A DNA stretch of 8,465 nucleotides, taken from contig DAIDIS010000008.1 in the NCBI GenBank assembly GCA_027451785.1, positions 1-8,465 on the forward strand, read 5' to 3'. This DNA comes from Acidimicrobiales bacterium (lineage in GTDB: Bacteria > Actinomycetota > Acidimicrobiia > Acidimicrobiales > JAKAVM01). Made by a program: the position numbers and the translations under genes. Below, in pieces: positions 7,325 through 8,465 of the stretch; the first letter of the stretch is position 1; each line of letters starts with the position of its first letter. The notes under the pieces are model-generated. The model saw only the letters and a program-made list of their open reading frames with translations. It was not told the DNA's origin and did not search any database.

Positions 7325-7428
7325 CGAGCCGGCACTTTCAAGCGGCTGTCCGGAATCCGCCCCTAAAGGCGCGGCTTCGGCGGAGCGTTCATTGCGCGAT
7401 ACGGTTCTTTCTGACAATTTCGCTAATT

Positions 7429-7434
7429 ACTGTA
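7429..7434 (-). promoter_or_regulatory. Candidate -10 element for the queA-tgt-rel-hisS-aspS run
   Basis: The minus strand reads TACAGT here, fitting the actinobacterial TANNNT -10 pattern. The expected transcript start is near 7422. That gives a leader of about 100 bases to the queA ATG at 7324, or an almost leaderless mRNA for the TTG at 7417. The hexamer 17 bases upstream is GACGTC, a poor -35. A second -10-like GATAAT occurs at 7497-7502 on the same strand, also without a matching -35. Confidence 0.35.
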
Positions 7435-7448
7435 GCCGCTCTCTCGAT

Positions 7449-7462
7449 CGGGACGTCTCCCG
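7449..7462. repeat. Short perfect inverted repeat (CGGGA-CGTC-TCCCG)
   Basis: Five bases pair perfectly (7449-7453 with 7458-7462) around a four-base loop. It lies about 15 bases upstream of the candidate queA -10, overlapping where a -35 would be. It could be an operator half-site pair or a small hairpin in a longer transcript. A stem of five can arise by chance. Confidence 0.3.
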
Positions 7463-7479
7463 CTCCTTTTGGAACCGCC

Positions 7480-7494
7480 AAGTTCAGCCAACTT
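7480..7494. repeat. Short inverted repeat AAGTT-CAGCC-AACTT in the divergent region
   Basis: Five-base arms at 7480-7484 and 7490-7494 are exact reverse complements, with centres about one helical turn apart. It lies between the divergent genes and could be a regulator site for either. There is no second copy to support this. Confidence 0.22.
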
Positions 7495-7563
7495 CGATTA
7501 TCCGCAGAAAATCATCAGCCGCGGTCCCGCTACTTAGCAATGCGTTGACTACTGTTTCCGGAA

Positions 7564-8465
7564 GTGGCTGAATGGATTTTTCTCGGGGCTTCAATTGTTC
7601 TGGCATTAATCGCCTTGTCGTCCTTATCTCTAGCGAAGGGGCGAATTGTGGCGCTCTTGCTCTACATCCCTTCTGTCGTCGGCTCGGAATTGTGCGTTCA
7701 ACTTGCCATCGTCGATGGCACCCTTGCTGTGGTCGGGCTGAAATGGCCGGGTCTCAGAAAAGACTTGATCCCTGAAGGCTTGCTGGTCACCGCTGTTGTC
7801 GTTGAGTTACTCCAGATTGCAGCGTCATTGCGAGCAACGCGAACCTTGCGAGAGCAAATGTCAGCCAAGGTAATTCGCCCAGGGAAGCTTCGGGACCTCC
7901 TCGTGCCGTATCCATTCAAGCCTGCGACTTCCCAGAAGATTGGAGATGTCGACTACTGGGGAGACGGTAACCACAACCACACTCTGGACATCTACCGGCC
8001 ATCGTGGCTGAATGCGGCGAATGCCCCTCTCGCGTCCGCGCCTGTATTGCTTTACCTCCACGGTGGCGCTTGGTCCTTCGGGGATAAGAGGAACCAGTCA
8101 CTACCGTTGCTGCACCACCTTTCATCACTCGGTTGGTTATGCATCAGCGCGAACTACTGTCTAAGTCCGGCGGCTACACATCCCGACCATCTTGTAGATG
8201 CAAAGCGCGCACTTTCTTGGGTGAAGGAGAATGTGGCCAAGATCGGGGGCGACCCCGATAGAGTTGTTATAGCCGGGTCATCTTCGGGAGCCCAGATCGC
8301 CGCAACTCTTGCACTCATTCCTTCCGACATCTCGCTACAGCCGGGTTTCGAGGAAATGGACACCACGGTTGCCGGTTGCATCTGCCTTCATGGGTTGTTC
8401 GACCTAACCAACCGCTCCAGGAGCATCCACCCATGGCTTTTCAGATACTTCATAGAGAGAAGGTT
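7564..8465 (+). CDS. Membrane-anchored alpha/beta hydrolase (esterase/lipase-like), N-terminal part
   Basis: 300 codons are present before the right edge cuts the gene. Residues 1-90 are mostly hydrophobic: about 4-24, 28-58 (with GSELCVQLAIV) and 72-89, enough for two to four membrane segments. The catalytic domain starts near 140 with LDIYRPSWL. It has the oxyanion motif HGGAW at 166-170 and GDPDRVVIAGSSSGAQIAA with nucleophile Ser240 in GSSSG (238-242). Next come QPGFEEMDTTV and HGLFDLTNR, which resemble the actinobacterial LipC/LipO/LipQ group (from memory, not searched). The catalytic Asp and His should lie beyond the window. A carboxylester hydrolase at the membrane is likely; the substrate is unknown. 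An in-frame TGA at 7546 limits the start. GTG 7564 keeps the first membrane segment but has no good Shine-Dalgarno. GTG 7648 (residue 29) has AAGGGG six bases upstream. It points away from queA and has no evident link to tRNA functions. Confidence 0.9.
   Translation, partial: MAEWIFLGASIVLALIALSSLSLAKGRIVALLLYIPSVVGSELCVQLAIVDGTLAVVGLKWPGLRKDLIPEGLLVTAVVVELLQIAASLRATRTLREQMSAKVIRPGKLRDLLVPYPFKPATSQKIGDVDYWGDGNHNHTLDIYRPSWLNAANAPLASAPVLLYLHGGAWSFGDKRNQSLPLLHHLSSLGWLCISANYCLSPAATHPDHLVDAKRALSWVKENVAKIGGDPDRVVIAGSSSGAQIAATLALIPSDISLQPGFEEMDTTVAGCICLHGLFDLTNRSRSIHPWLFRYFIERR
7636..7641 (+). promoter_or_regulatory. Shine-Dalgarno-like AAGGGG before an internal GTG of the hydrolase
   Basis: AAGGGG lies six bases before GTG 7648, a better ribosome-binding arrangement than anything before GTG 7564. 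If used, the hydrolase loses its first 28 residues, including the first predicted membrane segment. The strongly hydrophobic run encoded by 7573-7635 argues that the upstream part is also coding, so the choice remains open. Confidence 0.35.

Noticed and set aside
7325..7502. preQ1 riboswitch before queA
   Set aside because: This was expected from gene function, but I could not find a preQ1-I style C-rich loop hairpin followed by an A-rich tail and ribosome-binding site. A covariance-model scan would settle it.
7545..7573. TTGACT ... CTGAAT as a promoter for the hydrolase
   Set aside because: The -10 match is poor, and transcription would begin after the preferred GTG at 7564, inside the coding frame.
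1..8465. Mobile elements, CRISPR arrays, tRNA/rRNA genes, direct-repeat arrays
   Set aside because: I saw no transposase or integrase, no regularly spaced repeats, and no tRNA-like sequence. Nearly all bases are in housekeeping genes.

Overview
This window is a mostly housekeeping stretch of a bacterial chromosome, probably actinobacterial. Six protein genes lie head to tail on the minus strand (about 7420 down to 1). One gene on the plus strand (7564 to the right edge) is transcribed away from them. In transcription order the minus-strand run is queA, tgt, a small hexapeptide-repeat acyltransferase, rel, hisS and aspS, the last cut by the left edge. Gaps are short: a 4-base overlap (queA/tgt), then 52, 9, 11 and 80 bases. 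No convincing terminator is visible, so the run looks like one operon or a few overlapping transcription units.

The organism is inferred. The order rel-hisS-aspS is typical of Actinobacteria. Most well-known actinomycetes lack the queuosine genes queA/tgt, so a deeper lineage such as Acidimicrobiia is plausible. The divergent hydrolase resembles the actinobacterial LipC/LipO/LipQ-type esterases. DNA is moderately GC-rich, and GTG and possibly TTG starts occur. The lineage call is low to moderate confidence.

Region by region: 1-651 is the N-terminal 217 codons of AspRS. 652-731 is a leader that may hold a seven-residue upstream ORF. 732-2174 is HisRS with an unusual C-terminal tail. 2186-4534 is a full-length bifunctional Rel (p)ppGpp synthetase/hydrolase. 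4544-5107 is a left-handed beta-helix O-acetyltransferase-like protein. 5160-6254 is tRNA-guanine transglycosylase and 6251-7324 (possibly to 7417) is QueA. 7325-7563 is the divergent control region, with a candidate -10 box and two small inverted repeats. 7564-8465 is the N-terminal 300 codons of a membrane-anchored alpha/beta hydrolase.

The genes share a theme. Tgt and QueA put the queuosine precursor into GUN-anticodon tRNAs (Asp, Asn, His, Tyr). HisRS and AspRS charge two of those tRNAs. AspRS carries a residue seen in non-discriminating enzymes that also charge tRNA-Asn. Rel senses uncharged tRNA on the ribosome. I found no mobile element, CRISPR array, RNA gene or unmistakably new system. 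The most interesting points are the Q-tRNA clustering, the acyltransferase sitting where yajC-secD-secF often lie, the HisRS tail, and the leader features before aspS and queA.
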